DNA of 64,000 nucleotides, from NCBI RefSeq assembly GCF_000203795.2, contig NW_006281103.1, forward strand, positions 519,682 through 583,681. The letters run 5' to 3'. The notes under the pieces were generated by a model. That model made no database searches. It saw only the letters and a list, made by a program, of their open reading frames with translations, and was not told where the DNA came from. This document shows, one piece after another, positions 1-12,474 of this stretch. Each line of letters opens with the position of its first letter. The stretch's first letter is position 1. The DNA comes from Batrachochytrium dendrobatidis JAM81. Its lineage: Eukaryota > Chytridiomycota > Chytridiomycetes > Rhizophydiales. Position numbers and translations under genes: made by a program.

Positions 1-42
1 TACATGTGTGGCTATTTACTTGGTACTGATTGGCCAATGTAG

Positions 43-2234
43 CCATATCGATATTTTTTCAAAAGGATATTGCGATTCAAGGTCGTTTATTCATCACTCC
101 ATTACGGTTATGCTTTCATTCCAATATTTTTGGATTCGTGAATTTGGTGAGTTGTAGCGCAAGCTTGATAAGTTTTGAACACATATTTGCTGATGGAATA
201 CTGTCTGTGGGTTTAGTTTGTGATTCGGCTCAAAGATGTGACTGCAGTCAGTAAAAAACAAGGACCCCTTCAAGGCTCAATTCATCTAGCTACCACTGAT
301 GGAACAGTAAGTGGGGTTGTCAATTGCTGATTTTCAGGTGACACTAATGCTTGAATTGTTAGTTTAATTTGAAAACATATGGCAAGTGCGATCGAGCATT
401 CAATAATATTTTGGCGGCTTGGAACAACACAAAGTCTTGCACACCAATCTCGGCACAAAACCTGTACGTTCAAATCATGTCTAACCTTCGTGGCCAATCA
501 GATCGCGAAAAGGAGCTATCGAGAGATACAAACAAAAAAGGTATACTGGAAGCTAGCCAAGGAAGTTCCGCAACGGATTTCAAAGGGACTGAGCCTGATG
601 TTGACTCTAGTTTGTGAGTATGAATACTGAATATGTGATGGATACTGTTTAAAATTCTAATCATGTCGCTTGTCTACCAGATTGGAATATGCTCTTCCAG
701 AGTGTGTTAGTGCCCCACTCACTGAAGTGCCTTGCGGATGTACTGACCATCTGGAAAAAAAGGAAGTTGACGTGGTGCTTCCTATTCCATCAAAAAAACT
801 GTTTGACCTTCTTTTTAAAGAAAAATCAGTGCCAATATGGCAGGCACTTGATATCAGGCGTGGTGCATCTAGTACGTTCCAATCGACCATATCGCGGCTT
901 TTATACTTTGGCTATGCATATCCATGTTTACTAATGCCTGTTGTATACAGATCGGAAAGAGGGGGTGTGGCAACATGGACCAACACCCACACGAGAAGTA
1001 TCATATGTCTTGGCAATGAACAACCCGCTATTGAAATTCAAAGAAGTTGATGTAAAGGAAACCAGTAAAATCATCAAACAGACCGACTGGATGTAAGCAC
1101 ATGTCTATTTGTTATTCCATAAAACAAGATTGTATGATTTGCTTTCTAAGCACCAAATATTAGAACATACTGTGTCGAACTGAAAACACATGCTCCTCAA
1201 GTCCCATTCAGTGACTGCTTCAACCCAGTGATTAGATATTGCATATCGTGGGTGACTAAAGATACATGTAGATTGATTATAACCATCGCGGTGAATTTCA
1301 CAAAGGGGACAATCATGAAAAGTGTGATCAAGAGCAATGCCATGAAAGGACTGCAGGAAACATGTACAGATATTGTATTGGTTTTAAAGGATGAGATTCG
1401 AAAAGAGAATGCAAAACGCACAGGCAATTCTGCCATTGCACTGGAATTTGATGGTGCCGATTCTTCAGTTGGTGAAAATCAAACAAGTGGTCACTCGAAT
1501 CCTGACAGCAGTTTGGGTCCAAATGGATCTGGCTGCAACTTGGCTGTGAATCCAACTGTTGCATTGGTTGTGGTGATTGTTGCAATTCTGTCGCTGTTTT
1601 TGAATCTATTGACATGGACATACAATGGAACAGACAATCGAATAAGTTCCCGACATGAAGGTTTGGAATCAGATTCATCCATATTAAACTCTCCGTGGCA
1701 TTTTGGACAAATTGACTGGTCGACCGAGCTTAAATCCAAACAGCTTGGCACTGTATCTCCAAGGTGAGTTTTGAGGTTACTTTTGAAAGATGCGTACTAC
1801 TGATGAGTTGTTTCATTGGATCGTGCCAGTAGTAACTTATTATCAAACTTGTCATCAAATCTGTCATTAAATTGAAAACTAGAATGAGAGAGTTTCTTCA
1901 ACTCCAATTCAATGCCACGATATCAGACGCACATATTCCACACATGCTCACTCCATCCATTCCAGACACTCTCACGCACACTCTACATAACATGGAGTTT
2001 GGCCAAACCCATACGACACTACTTTACTGGAAATCCATCATTGCTGATATCCGCAAAGAAGTTGAAATTCTTGTTTGCATGCTTGATGATATGGAAAAAC
2101 ATTTGGTTTGGGCATTATACTTTAACTGGGTCCAAGATGTTATTCTTTCCAGATGTGGTAACAATCAAACTGTGGGCAGTACAAATGCCAACCAGATATA
2201 CTGTTTACAAGTTGTAGAAATTGAGGCTGTATAA
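43..2234 (+). CDS. GRAM-VASt sterol-transfer protein (Lam/Ysp2/Aster-like), 5' partial
   Basis: The reading frame enters the window through a splice acceptor near base 42, so the N-terminus is missing. The first exons encode a GRAM domain (FQKDIAIQGRLFIT, CFHSNIFGF, then VIRLKDVTAVSKKQG and a final helix ending in LAAWNN). After a disordered linker comes a VASt domain over about 680-1430, with EVDVVLPIPSKKLFDLLF and ISWVTKDTCRLIITIAVNF. A hydrophobic segment (VALVVVIVAILSLFLNLLTW) follows at about 1555-1615. The last exon starts at 1883, in phase with the donor at 1764, and the stop is at 2234. Family knowledge: GRAM-VASt proteins anchor in the ER at membrane contact sites and move sterols between ER and plasma membrane. 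Introns are visible at about 149-222, 309-363, 614-680, 1095-1162 and 1764-1882. The paralogue group cannot be decided without the N-terminus. Confidence 0.85.
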
Positions 2235-2640
2235 GCTGTCTTGGTGATCCAACAAAGTAGTATTCGATCTCAATTGTGTGGAAACACGTAGACTGGTTTC
2301 TTGCAACTAATTCATGACTATAACTCGAGTTTCTCTGACAATATTTAAAATCGGTGATTGAATCAGTGATATACACGGCGAAAGTGTTTGAGTAGCTGAA
2401 TAATAAAGTAGTTTCAATGCGGCTGTTTTTATTCCTACTGGTTAATGTAGTTTTCAGTGTTCCAATAGTAAGTTATTGTGTCCATTCCACAGTTGTTGGA
2501 TTCCAAGTTGACTGACGCCTTGTCAGTTGTTTTAAACACTTGGAATGGCTTTATTCGTAGAACCAGAGTCATTATGGTTGTAAAATGATGGTCCACTTGC
2601 TGATTCGGTTAGTTTATCTAGTTGGATGGAAAGCCGTTTA

Positions 2641-3180
2641 TTACAGCCGTATTCACGTAAATGGAACATTGTATCTGTCTTGCAATGGTGTCATTTTACT
2701 TTGATAGACAATGGTTAAACATTCGTTGTGTTGTCCTATTGGGAATTGATTTTTATGGACACTCGATTCAATAAACACGACATTCATCATATGATGCACA
2801 CAATCAAACTATAGTTTTGAGCCAATATTCTTTTTTGGTACAACCATACGTTGTACAGTCGTCAAGTTTGAACGCATATTTATCCATTGCAATCTAGATA
2901 TTGGGTTCGACTGTCAAGTCTGCAAGCTTGTTTGTTGTATCTTGAATCAGATGCGTTTGCGATCTAGTTTGGCAAAACAACGATCGCACATTTCAGGAAT
3001 GCAGCTGTTGCTTTCATGACAAATCACCACCAACAATACCAGTCAGCTTTGTCAGCAAGTTCAAAGGACACGATGCTTTGCAGTAAATCTGATGACATCA
3101 ATCATGTTGCAAGATTGGCTGTTTATTATGTGGTTTGATGTTCTTGTCTAGTTGTTTATTTTGTGTGAACATGACAGTAA
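2641..3180 (+). mobile_element. TIR element, copy 1 (longest copy)
   Basis: A non-coding 540-bp unit. It begins TTACAGCCGTATTCACGTAA and ends with ATGACAGTAA. The two ends form an imperfect inverted repeat of about 22 bp (roughly 16 of 22 positions agree). It carries an internal core (ACCATACGTTGTACAG, then TCAAGTTTGAA and GATATTGGGTTC) that recurs at 38.1, 42.1, 50.5 and 60.7 kb. No open frame of note lies inside, so it looks like a non-autonomous MITE-like element. It occupies much of the gap between the sterol-transfer gene and the PPR gene; the remaining bases at 2235-2640 and 3181-3512 show nothing I recognise. Confidence 0.7.
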
Positions 3181-3512
3181 ATTGGACATACAATCTAATA
3201 CAATCTAATACAGCAAGCTTAGTCAAAACCGATTGGAATGCAAGTTTTACTTGCAATTCATAACTGTAGCGCAGCGATAGAATCCAATCTATCAAGTGCT
3301 GATTGAGTATTTATGTTCTGAATTGACAGTCTGTCAAAATTGAATTTTGCAATAAAACTTTATAACAAGAATTGCAAATACTTTATTGTCTGCTCGAGCA
3401 CATTTGCTGAAAATCTCATTTCAAGCAATCGTCGTAGTCGCGCTGACCAAAGTTTTTTTCCTGATAGTCAACCTGAATTCGTTCAACTACCGATTCTAAT
3501 AATCTGATAAAA

Positions 3513-5027
3513 ATGCTACGACTGATATCACAGACTGCAAGAGTGGGTTGCTCTCCTATGCGACCCTTTTCTACACCCTTTCTTGTCATGACACTTGCTG
3601 TTCGAGGTGTATTGTCCGATCGATCAAGTCAGCTCAAGCCAGCCTCTGCCATTCAACACATGGATTCGCCATCCATCTCCAAACCAAGGCAGTTCCAACC
3701 AGCTCATAGCTTTCCAAAGACTCCCAAACCACCCGTCAGATTTAATCTAGACAAACTATCCAAACTATCCGGTTGGGAAAAGGTGGAACTTTTTCGAGAC
3801 TTTGTTAAAAATCATATGCCTTTGGAAGCACTTGCTGTTTATGAACGACTTCGGGTCAACAATATCATCCATCAGTTGACTTATCAGGACCACCATGCCA
3901 TGTTTCATTTGCTGCTTGCCAATCCTGTGGTAAACCGCGAGCCAATTGGCGAGATTGTTGGATACATGATACAGCGAAACATGAAGCCAAGCGAGAGTTT
4001 TTGGATGTCATATATTCATTGCTGTAGCCACAAGTGGAGAGATATGGAGCATACCATGTGGGCGTTTAATCAAATGCTGGATAATAATATCAAGGTGTCG
4101 ACTGTTACATGGAACGATGTATTGAACATGCATGCATATAATCAAAAGGATCTGCAGATGCTCATGGAGGGTGTCAAGATTTGGGAGCGTATGGATAGTC
4201 AAGAGGTAGCAGCTCAACCGGATCTAGAAACCTATTTGTGCGTGATGGATCTATATGGTCGCTTGGCTCGCGTTACAGATGCAGAAGGAATCTATCAGCG
4301 TGCTTTGAATGAACTGTCAGATCTGGTTCATCGGTCTCGGCAGCTGACTGCAGTGAGTGATAGACAAAAAAAGAAGCTAATGGCAATCAAGGTTGAACGG
4401 GACATGGCAGTCAGACTGTTGAATGGAATGCTAGGTGTATATGCTCATAGTGGACATGTGGCCAAGGGGTTGAAGCTTGCCAATGCGATACTGCAGCACG
4501 GAGTCATGAACGATGTGGATATGACGTCTCAATCTACCGCACAGTCATTGTATTCACTGTTGTTGAAGTTGTGTGTCCAGTCCAAGGATCTCTCGAGCGC
4601 GCTCAAATACATGGACGATGCTAAGCGACGAGGTGTTCGTGTTGATGCGGTCATGGTTGGTCGTCTTGTGCATGTTCACGGGTTTTCTGGAGACCTGCAA
4701 GGTGCAAAGCAAGTGTTTGACGCAGCTCTTACCCAACTCCAACTGGACAAGCAAGGCAATCGATGGCAGGATTTGCACACTGCGTATCTCCAAGCGATTG
4801 TGGTTTCTGGTGACATTTCAAGTGCCAACAAGTGGTTTTTTGGCGAGTATCAACAAGCGTTTCCTAAAGAAAAAAGACTTTTGCGCATGGTATACAATCT
4901 GATGATTGAAGCCAACCGAGACATTGGCAACAACGATGTTGCAGACAAAATTGCTTGTGAAATGCAAGCTGCATATCGTGTCGAGATTCCAAAAACAGTA
5001 TGCCATAAAGCTGGCACGGATATCTAA
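3513..5027 (+). CDS. PPR-like mitochondrial protein
   Basis: A single-exon gene of 504 residues. The N-terminus (MLRLISQTARVGCSPMRPFS) is rich in Arg, Ser and hydrophobic residues without acidic residues, as expected for a mitochondrial presequence. The body is made of helix pairs of about 35 residues in the style of pentatricopeptide repeats, for example VTWNDVLNMHAYNQKDLQ, ETYLCVMDLYGRLARVTDAE and AVMVGRLVHVHGFSGDLQGA. PPR proteins bind organelle RNA and act in its processing or translation. The specific orthologue is not clear; Ccm1- or Aep-like roles are possible but unsupported. The start is the first ATG of the frame and is followed at once by the targeting-like sequence. Confidence 0.75.
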   Translation: MLRLISQTARVGCSPMRPFSTPFLVMTLAVRGVLSDRSSQLKPASAIQHMDSPSISKPRQFQPAHSFPKTPKPPVRFNLDKLSKLSGWEKVELFRDFVKNHMPLEALAVYERLRVNNIIHQLTYQDHHAMFHLLLANPVVNREPIGEIVGYMIQRNMKPSESFWMSYIHCCSHKWRDMEHTMWAFNQMLDNNIKVSTVTWNDVLNMHAYNQKDLQMLMEGVKIWERMDSQEVAAQPDLETYLCVMDLYGRLARVTDAEGIYQRALNELSDLVHRSRQLTAVSDRQKKKLMAIKVERDMAVRLLNGMLGVYAHSGHVAKGLKLANAILQHGVMNDVDMTSQSTAQSLYSLLLKLCVQSKDLSSALKYMDDAKRRGVRVDAVMVGRLVHVHGFSGDLQGAKQVFDAALTQLQLDKQGNRWQDLHTAYLQAIVVSGDISSANKWFFGEYQQAFPKEKRLLRMVYNLMIEANRDIGNNDVADKIACEMQAAYRVEIPKTVCHKAGTDI

Positions 5028-5897
5028 TGCAATCAAAATGGGAACACCAGTATGTGTACCATCACCAATCTATTTATAATATATCAAATTATGTCTAATA
5101 TAAACTGGGTTGCAATCTATCATTTCATCAATAATCCATGTCCAATCTTGGTGTAGTCCTGAAATAAACTAACCCAACCAAACATTTATTTGTTTTTGAG
5201 AGTCTTTTGTTTTTCGGCATGCTCAACCACTTTCTTTTCTGTAAACATCCCCTACAAGCATCAAAAAGTACAAATCAGTCATCACAGTCCAGTAGAAGCA
5301 GGATCCAATGTATTTCACAATTGCACAGGTCTACATACCTTGCGTTTATCAGCAACTCATGGCACGGTAATGATTTTGCTTGTGAAATTTTAATCACTCA
5401 AAACATGATTTTAATGGCCTTTTAAAAGGCAGACTAGGCAAAAAACAGCCCATTAAAGGTTCATGGCATGAAGATTTGGAATAGTGGCAATTCAAGAGAT
5501 GAGATGCAAACAGCTTAAATCAGAGTTTTTATTTACAATTAAAAAATAAGCAAACTTGTGAAGTTAAAGAAAGTATTTCAAAAACTTGAATTAAAAGATT
5601 CAAGGAGTTTTTAAAAAAGCAAAATACAGCCGTATTCACGTAAAATAACCATTTGTATTCATCTTGTGGTGATTCTATTTTGTTCTGTATTTTTGTACAA
5701 GAATGAACACGGAGGAGAAAAACAAATAAACAAGATTTCAAATTACAATTTTGTCTAGTAAAATTGGCAGCAATCAAATATGGCAGTTTATCATGCATTT
5801 CGATATTTAGTGTTTCATTTTACATGAACACAACTGTAGTATGCAATACTAAAGTTTGATTAAAAATATATATTTATAAGCAAGAAAGCTTATATGA
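5028..5897. other. Intergenic stretch, no gene seen
   Basis: 870 bases between the PPR gene and the tRNA. Short open frames exist on both strands but have no domain, splice pattern or codon character that supports them. The only structured part is the element fragment at 5624-5713. Confidence 0.6.
5624..5713 (+). repeat. Short fragment of the TIR element family
   Basis: ACAGCCGTATTCACGTAAAA matches the 5' end of copy 1 almost exactly. About 70 bases later the sequence GAATGAACACGG may be a worn opposite end. The internal core is absent, so this is either an internally deleted copy of about 90 bp or a solo terminus. Confidence 0.6.
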
Positions 5898-5969
5898 TCC
5901 GCATTGGTCCAGTGGTTAGGATCCCACGCTTTCACCGTGGTGGCCGGGGTTCGATTCCCCGATGTGGAG
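5898..5969 (+). tRNA. tRNA-Glu (anticodon UUC)
   Basis: A 72-nt cloverleaf without an intron. The acceptor arm TCCGCAT pairs with ATGTGGA, with one G-T wobble. The D arm contains the A-box-like GGTCCAGTGGTTAGGAT. The anticodon stem CCACG/CGTGG encloses the loop CTTTCAC, which gives anticodon TTC for Glu. The T arm CGGGGTTCGATTCCCCG is the B box. Confidence 0.95.
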
Positions 5970-5976
5970 TTTTTTT
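5970..5976 (+). terminator. RNA polymerase III terminator of tRNA-Glu
   Basis: A run of seven T residues directly follows the discriminator base of tRNA-Glu, which is the normal Pol III stop. Confidence 0.85.
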
Positions 5977-6083
5977 ACAACAGATTGTGAACCAAGCCAG
6001 TTACTAATGTGTAGATGGCATGAATTGAGCACTGCTTGAATAGCAGTTTTTGGAGTAGAATTATTTGATGTTATCCAAAACAA

Positions 6084-9000
6084 ATGCATGTGCAGATCAG
6101 AGTGATTGGACAGTGTTTTGTAGATATACAACTTGATCGAGCCCATAGTACTGCGAATGATACTACAGCAGCAACTACCACCATCAAGCTTATAAGATCC
6201 AAAGAATGTCCAACAGTCCCGCAAGAACTGCTGATATCCGGATCTACTCTTATATGCCGTAGTGGAGGTGTGATTCGCAAGACCATATCTCTTGTAGATA
6301 GTCCTATAATTGATGCTTTATATGCCAGCTTCCAGATACAGCCGGATCAAAGTAGTGGATCCAGTCCATCTTTAAGCAGAAATTCAAGACTGTCCAAGCT
6401 GGACAACATCAGCTTGAAGGCAGCAGCAGTAAAATCATCTATTACAGATGCAAACAATGCATGCACTTCCAAGCTGAAGGAAGCATTGCTGGTTGTGTCT
6501 GCAGGAACTCTATGGTTTTATTTTCATGGACAACAAAACATTCAAGTTAGTCTGCCATTTCCTGTGCGTCGAATCTGGCCGCTTGCATCTGGTGGAATAC
6601 TTTTGGAGCGACGCATGCTGTCATACTGTCCAAGGACACTTGATGGTTCTACACTTTTTTATATAATACGACATCCACTAGATTTGATTCAACCAGTGTC
6701 AGTTGTTGGAATGCCATCTGATTCTCCTGATTCTAACGTGGCTGCAAGTGTGTCGCATAGACCATTGCATGCTTTCAACCCAGCTAATAAAGCCGATCTT
6801 GGGGTTGCTGCCATTGATACTGCTCTAAACAGTATGGCAAATGATTCTCCACAATACATAGTAGTCTATGTTTCGGATGACTTTGGTACTGGTCTGCCTG
6901 ACGTTGTTGTTCTATACCATGCGTCGTCTTTATCAATTCATGTATTTGCTTTGAAATCTAGTCAGTTCCAGATGTCTACTGATTTTTCAAGTCCACTCGA
7001 TAAAACAGACCAGTCACGCTCTACACCAACCACTAATATTCCGTCGTCTGCACAGTCGGATTTCGTACCATCATTATCAATTCAAGATCATCATTTATTT
7101 GCATCATCGGATATACTGGAGCCAATCTGGAAAGCTAAGCTTCCTTTTGATGGGTATGTTGCATATTGCTAATTCAATCGAAAATTTGAATGCTTGAAGC
7201 GTTATCAGTCGGTGACTAATCATACTTTAGAGTTCCAGATTCGTGTTTTGTTGCCCATGGAAGCAAAAATGAACGAGTGCTGTGGGTATTCAACAAGTCT
7301 GCTGAAGTAGCAATTGTGTTTGAATTGGATACTATCAATCCACATAGCTTTGGAACTTTTTCGGCTAAAAACGCAGTTCCAGTCAAATGTACGAGGCGAT
7401 TGTATACAGATGCACTTTTAACTACAGAGGGTCACAATGTTTTGATTTGGTTTGGCACACAAAAGCTGATTTCATGCTCACTTCCGGATAACTTTAAAGA
7501 TCAAATCGAGGAATCGGGATCAAAAAATAAGCGTCAACGAAGTAGAAAGAATCAGTCATACCATTCACACACAACACTGATTAAACACTCTCCTTCAAAA
7601 TCTCGTCGAGAATCTTCACATCAGCCGTTTGCTAGCAGCCATATGTTTGATATCACACATTGGTTTGATAGTACCATAATCATGCGACTGTCTAACGGAG
7701 AATATATTTGCACTGATTTCTCATTCTACACACAATCTACCCTAGTATCGTCAGCATTTCAAGCCATCAAGTCGGTAGTATCTGCCGATCAATTTGCTCA
7801 GCTTTTTTCTAGATTCATCACTTATTGCAACTCTAATCGCGCCTTACATCCGTTTGAATACTCGTTAAAACGCTCTTCTTATCAACAAGTTTCAGATATC
7901 AACACTCCTTTGAAATTGATGGCTTCGAATATAGATGCATTGGAATTTGAGTTTTTTATGATCACATTGCTGTCTTTTTTCCATAAATTCGAATCTTCTA
8001 TGCCCAGCTACTATTCTACAGGTGTCGAAGAACACATGAAATCCACGTTAAATTCAAATGCTGAGCACGAAGACTGGGAATGGTTTTGCAAGCAATGCGA
8101 TACATCAAAAACGCATCGGTCTCTTCCAGCTCTTGTCAATGAAGAGTTTCATCGTGGAGATTCAACTACTTTTCAGTTAAACGACTCATTTAATCTATAC
8201 AGAGTATTTAGCGAATCATGGAGTCTTTATTCGCTGTTTAAAATGGAGTCAAGTTTATGTAAAGATATAGGAAATATTGTAATGGTACTTCATGCAGTCT
8301 ACGAAGACCATAAATTGAGTCCTGCATTTGCATCACATGCTCGAAATCTTGGCTGCTTTTTGTGTAGTATTAGCGGAGCATTTGGATGGCATTCATATAT
8401 TGATTATTATTTTCGAGATGGAATCGTCACACCACCGCTTCCTATTCAAGGTAATAAGGTGTTTTGTTATTCCAGATGCATGGCTTGCCATTCTATGATC
8501 CTGAATACATTTTGTCATTTTAGTGTTGAATTGCCCGTCAGAACCATCTCCGCCCATTGATATTTTTGCGTGGGTTTTGCAACGAATCAAGTGTGCCAAC
8601 GAGGATCATATAGAGATTTTTGGACCTTTAAAGACAATTTGTTGCTATGAAATTTTGCAGATTTCTTGTTCTAGAATCAGCAAGATAGTTCAACTATACA
8701 ATGCTTTGTATTCCTTATATACAGTAGCTTCATCTGACACAGCCAAAGATGCCTGCATACCTCCACTACTGCGCATCATGAGCGATTTAAAATTTTCCTT
8801 GACGGATTTAGATGAGCTTCCCGTGGGTATTAGTCTACCGCTTCGTGAGGCGCTTCATGAATATCGCACAACGCTATTGTGTGACAATCTAAATTTCCAC
8901 CAACTTAAGCTTTTAGGAAGGGACGATATTGCTACACAGCGATTTCATAATCTTTTGCCAAAAAACAAATCCTTGATGAAATTTCGCTGTGAGGTATGTA

Positions 9001-12000
9001 TGAGTATCAATATGCCATTTCATTGGCTTTGATTATAACTTTAAACACTCATTTGACTATATTTAAAAAGATAAAAATTAAACATACTGATTAAACACTT
9101 AGGAGCCAACTCTAATGGCCACTTTGGTTGAAGATATTCACCAGACTGTTGCTGATGGTCGAGATCCATCAATTCCATTGTACCGTGCAACAGACACCGA
9201 TTGTGATACAGTAATGAAGTTGCGATTTGGTAGCAAACAAGGCTTGGTAACAGCAATGAAACTCCTGCATCCAAGTGGATCACACGAAATCACGCTTGCT
9301 GTGGCTTCAGATGCTAGTGAGGAAAACGTACTGGCTCAACAACAAGCCCATCTATTCAGTATTGCTTCCCGAGAGTGGCCTGTTGCTATTGGAAGGGGCA
9401 TGCTTCTTGCATACTCTCGTCACATTATGCCTACCGAGTTTTTAGATATTCCAAGTGTGTCTATTTCTGCTAGATTCTTTCCGATGCAAGTAGATATTAC
9501 ATTAGATCTTCAGCCCTCAAATCAGTCCATTCCCAATGCACGCGAATGGGCCGAGTTTCACGCAGGAGTGGCTTCGGGTATGCAAGTATCTGGTGATTCC
9601 GCATTTGTTGATAGTTCATGGTTAGTGTTTAACCAACACTTGACAACTGGTCCATTGGGAATTGATGCCAAGCATGGTGGACTGGTGGTTGGGTTTGGGC
9701 TTAATGCACACCTTGAAAAGCTCAGCTACGTTGTCATTTTAAACCATTACCTTAAAAAACAGCATACAATGGGCACGGCGGGTATGCTATTTGGTCTTGC
9801 AGTTTCCTATATTGGATCCCAAAACACTCAGTTCACTTCGGTATTATCTACTCACATCCCCGACTTTCATCCTCAGAATGCCACAGATCTTAAAACAGCT
9901 CCTATGGTAACTTCAGTTTGTATGCTGGGTTATGGATTGGTTTACATGGGCTCGAGCTCGCGTGAATGCATTGATGAGATTTTTTGTGGACTTTATAAGC
10001 AACAGCTAAGTCAGCTCGATGAGCAGAATTCACAAAGAGAATGTTATGCAATTTCATGCGGGTTTGCGCTTGGATTTGTACTTCTTAAGCATAATGAATC
10101 TGATGCTGGCATGAAATCTGGCCCGAGAAATGTTCCAATAGTCGACCATGATCCTTTATCAGATCAACTTTTTAGCTTGATTAATGGAAAAGGAACCGAG
10201 CTAACTTTGGCACCTGGCCTTATTGCACTTGGACTAGCATATTTGAAAAGCAACAATATAGCCTTGTCTAACCGCATTGAACTACCATCGTCGGTGTATA
10301 TGCTCGACTTTTTTAGACCAGATACACTGCAATTACGTGTTATTGCACGCAGTTTGATTATGTGGGATTCCATTGATCCGTCGTTAGCGTGGATGCATTC
10401 ACTTGTTCCAGATTTCATTCTTGAAAGAATGGCTAAACTGTCTGGGATCTTGCCATCAGCACAGGGTCAAGACAGTGTATATATTTCAGTTGATATGAAT
10501 TCAAGTTCTGGAGAATGGTGCATATATGTAATTCAGGCATATTTATATATTATGGCTGGCTCGTGCCTGTGTTTGGCACTTAAATTTGCTGGATCGTGGG
10601 ATAAACGAGCGTATACAGCCACTGAGCCTTTTATGCAAAAATGTCTTCAATTAATATCGGGTGCTCGAGGTTAGTGCTCATAACTGCTATGCTTGACTGA
10701 AATTTATTTTTTGATGATGTAAAAGCTGGTAAAGAGTTGATCTGGCTACTAATATTAACTATGTGGCGTAGGAAACATAAGCAGTCATGACAATTTTATG
10801 ATACGCCTGGCAGCACAATCCGCTTTAAATGTAGTTTGCACATCGATGGGTGCTATTATGGCTGGAAGTGGAGATGAAAATCTTGTAAAGTATTTTAAAC
10901 AATTTTCAGAACGAACACAATCTGAAAACGCATACGGGCAGCATATGGCAATAGGCATGGCTACCGGGTTTTTGTTTCTTGGAAAGGGAAAGCTTACACT
11001 CGGGACATCAAATGTAGCAATTGCTGGTTTGCTCTGCAGTCTATATCCTACTTATCCATCTACTGTTGATGACAATAGATCTCATAATCAAGCCTTTCGG
11101 CACTTGTGGACTCTTGCAATTGAAAAGCGATGTCTAGTTGTGCGTGACGTTGACACGCGCGAACCTATTTCAGTTCAAGTTAATGTTTCTGTTGCCTCGT
11201 CTACTGATTCTACAAAAACAAGCGTTTTTCAAATGCAATCTCCTTGCATACTCCCCTATTTGGCACAAGTCAAGTCGATTGCTGTGAATTCTCCTCGGTA
11301 CTGGCCAGTGACAGTTGATTTTCAAAGTTTATCTGAAACGGAAAAACAGACATTATTGAATGGACTATGGGTGAAAAGAAAAACCGGTCACTTGCCTTAT
11401 TCAATGGTATATAGCTTGAACATATAGTGAATGGTGGACCAATGTGTTTGACCGTGATTCTGACAACTAAACTTTAACCATGTATTTAGGATCCGCATGG
11501 GCACAATAGCATTTTAATGTGGACTGTACCACGACTTGGTGATTTTTTAAGTGATACCGATATACAGCAGATACAAACCGTTTGGGAATCGCTTCCACAA
11601 TCCTTTTCAGCTGACCCCCAGGTGTTTTCATTTGTTCAGCATTTTTGTGATATCCAAGCAGACGAGCCAAGTGAGTTTCAAAAGGCCGAATTTTTCATGC
11701 ACATTCTTCATGAATGCTTGACTCTTGACAAACCAGAGTTGATTCAGACATACATGTGGCTCAATGAAACCATCAATGGAGTTGAGCAAAAAACCTCTTC
11801 ACCAGAATCTATCTGGAGTTTGGTTCTAGTTGCTGCTCATTATTCTGCTCGCTACCAGCGCGTTTTAGATCTATTTTCTGATCCAAACAATAGACAAACA
11901 TGCTTTGACAGTATTAACGGAAAGAATTTTGAATGGACTGATGTCGTCGAGGCAGTAAAGCAAGTCCAGTCTCGCAATTTGATTAAACAGTCATTTGTGG

Positions 12001-12353
12001 ATGCCATTTCCAAAAGAATTGACACGTTTTTAAACTCATCTGCAGTAGATACACTCGGTCAAAGTGGTTTCTGTGCCAGCATGACGTTTTATTTAAAAAA
12101 GGCCTTGGAACCAATGCCTGTTGGAACAAACGGTTATGCAACCAATGCCATTTCTCCAATGTTTGGTTCCTATCTGATAGCCAAAGGTATTCCTAGTCTA
12201 GCCAAGCTTCGTCAGTTACAAAATCAGCTATCGCAATTTTCTAAACAACATCCCACGACTATTTCTGTCAATGAATTGATTTTATTTGGTCATATGATTG
12301 ATCCGGATTGCCCAGATGTTGTTTTGCAGTGCATGCATGCGTTACTAAAATAA
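6084..12353 (+). CDS. APC1: Anaphase-promoting complex subunit 1
   Basis: Six exons join in phase: 6084-7153, 7231-8450, 8524-8993, 9103-10669, 10772-11406 and 11490-12353, giving 1941 residues. The N-terminal part contains the family block ELLISGSTLICRSGG followed by TISLVDSPIIDALY. The middle and C-terminal part shows the proteasome/cyclosome (PC) repeats: HGGLVVGFGLNAHLEKL, HTMGTAGMLFGLAVSYIG and VCMLGYGLVYMGSSSRE, then YGQHMAIGMATGFLFLGKG. APC1 is the largest scaffold of the APC/C ubiquitin ligase that drives sister separation and mitotic exit in the nucleus. The length suits the family. Residues 420-460 hold a basic Ser/Arg-rich loop (KNKRQRSRKN), a plausible phospho-regulated insertion. 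The ATG lies only 115 bp after the tRNA; an extra 5' exon cannot be ruled out. Confidence 0.93.
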
Positions 12354-12474
12354 ACAGATGTGATCTATGCTTATTGCATGCAAAAAGATGCAAAATCTTT
12401 AAGCTTATATTTATTGTATTCAAAAACCCAACAAGGCTTACTAGGATAAAATGCCAGAATATCTAGAAAAAAGT

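Noticed and set aside
2641..3180. Reading copy 1 as a structured non-coding RNA gene
   Set aside because: Several diverged copies with inverted ends in both orientations fit a transposable element better; no Pol III box or terminator pattern is shared between copies.
5190..5425. Overlapping open frames after the PPR gene
   Set aside because: Two frames overlap, neither resembles a protein family, and the region is AT-rich intergenic sequence.
5529..5798. 89-codon minus-strand frame near 5.6 kb
   Set aside because: It runs across the element fragment at 5624-5713 and reads Phe/Leu/Lys-rich translated AT-rich DNA.
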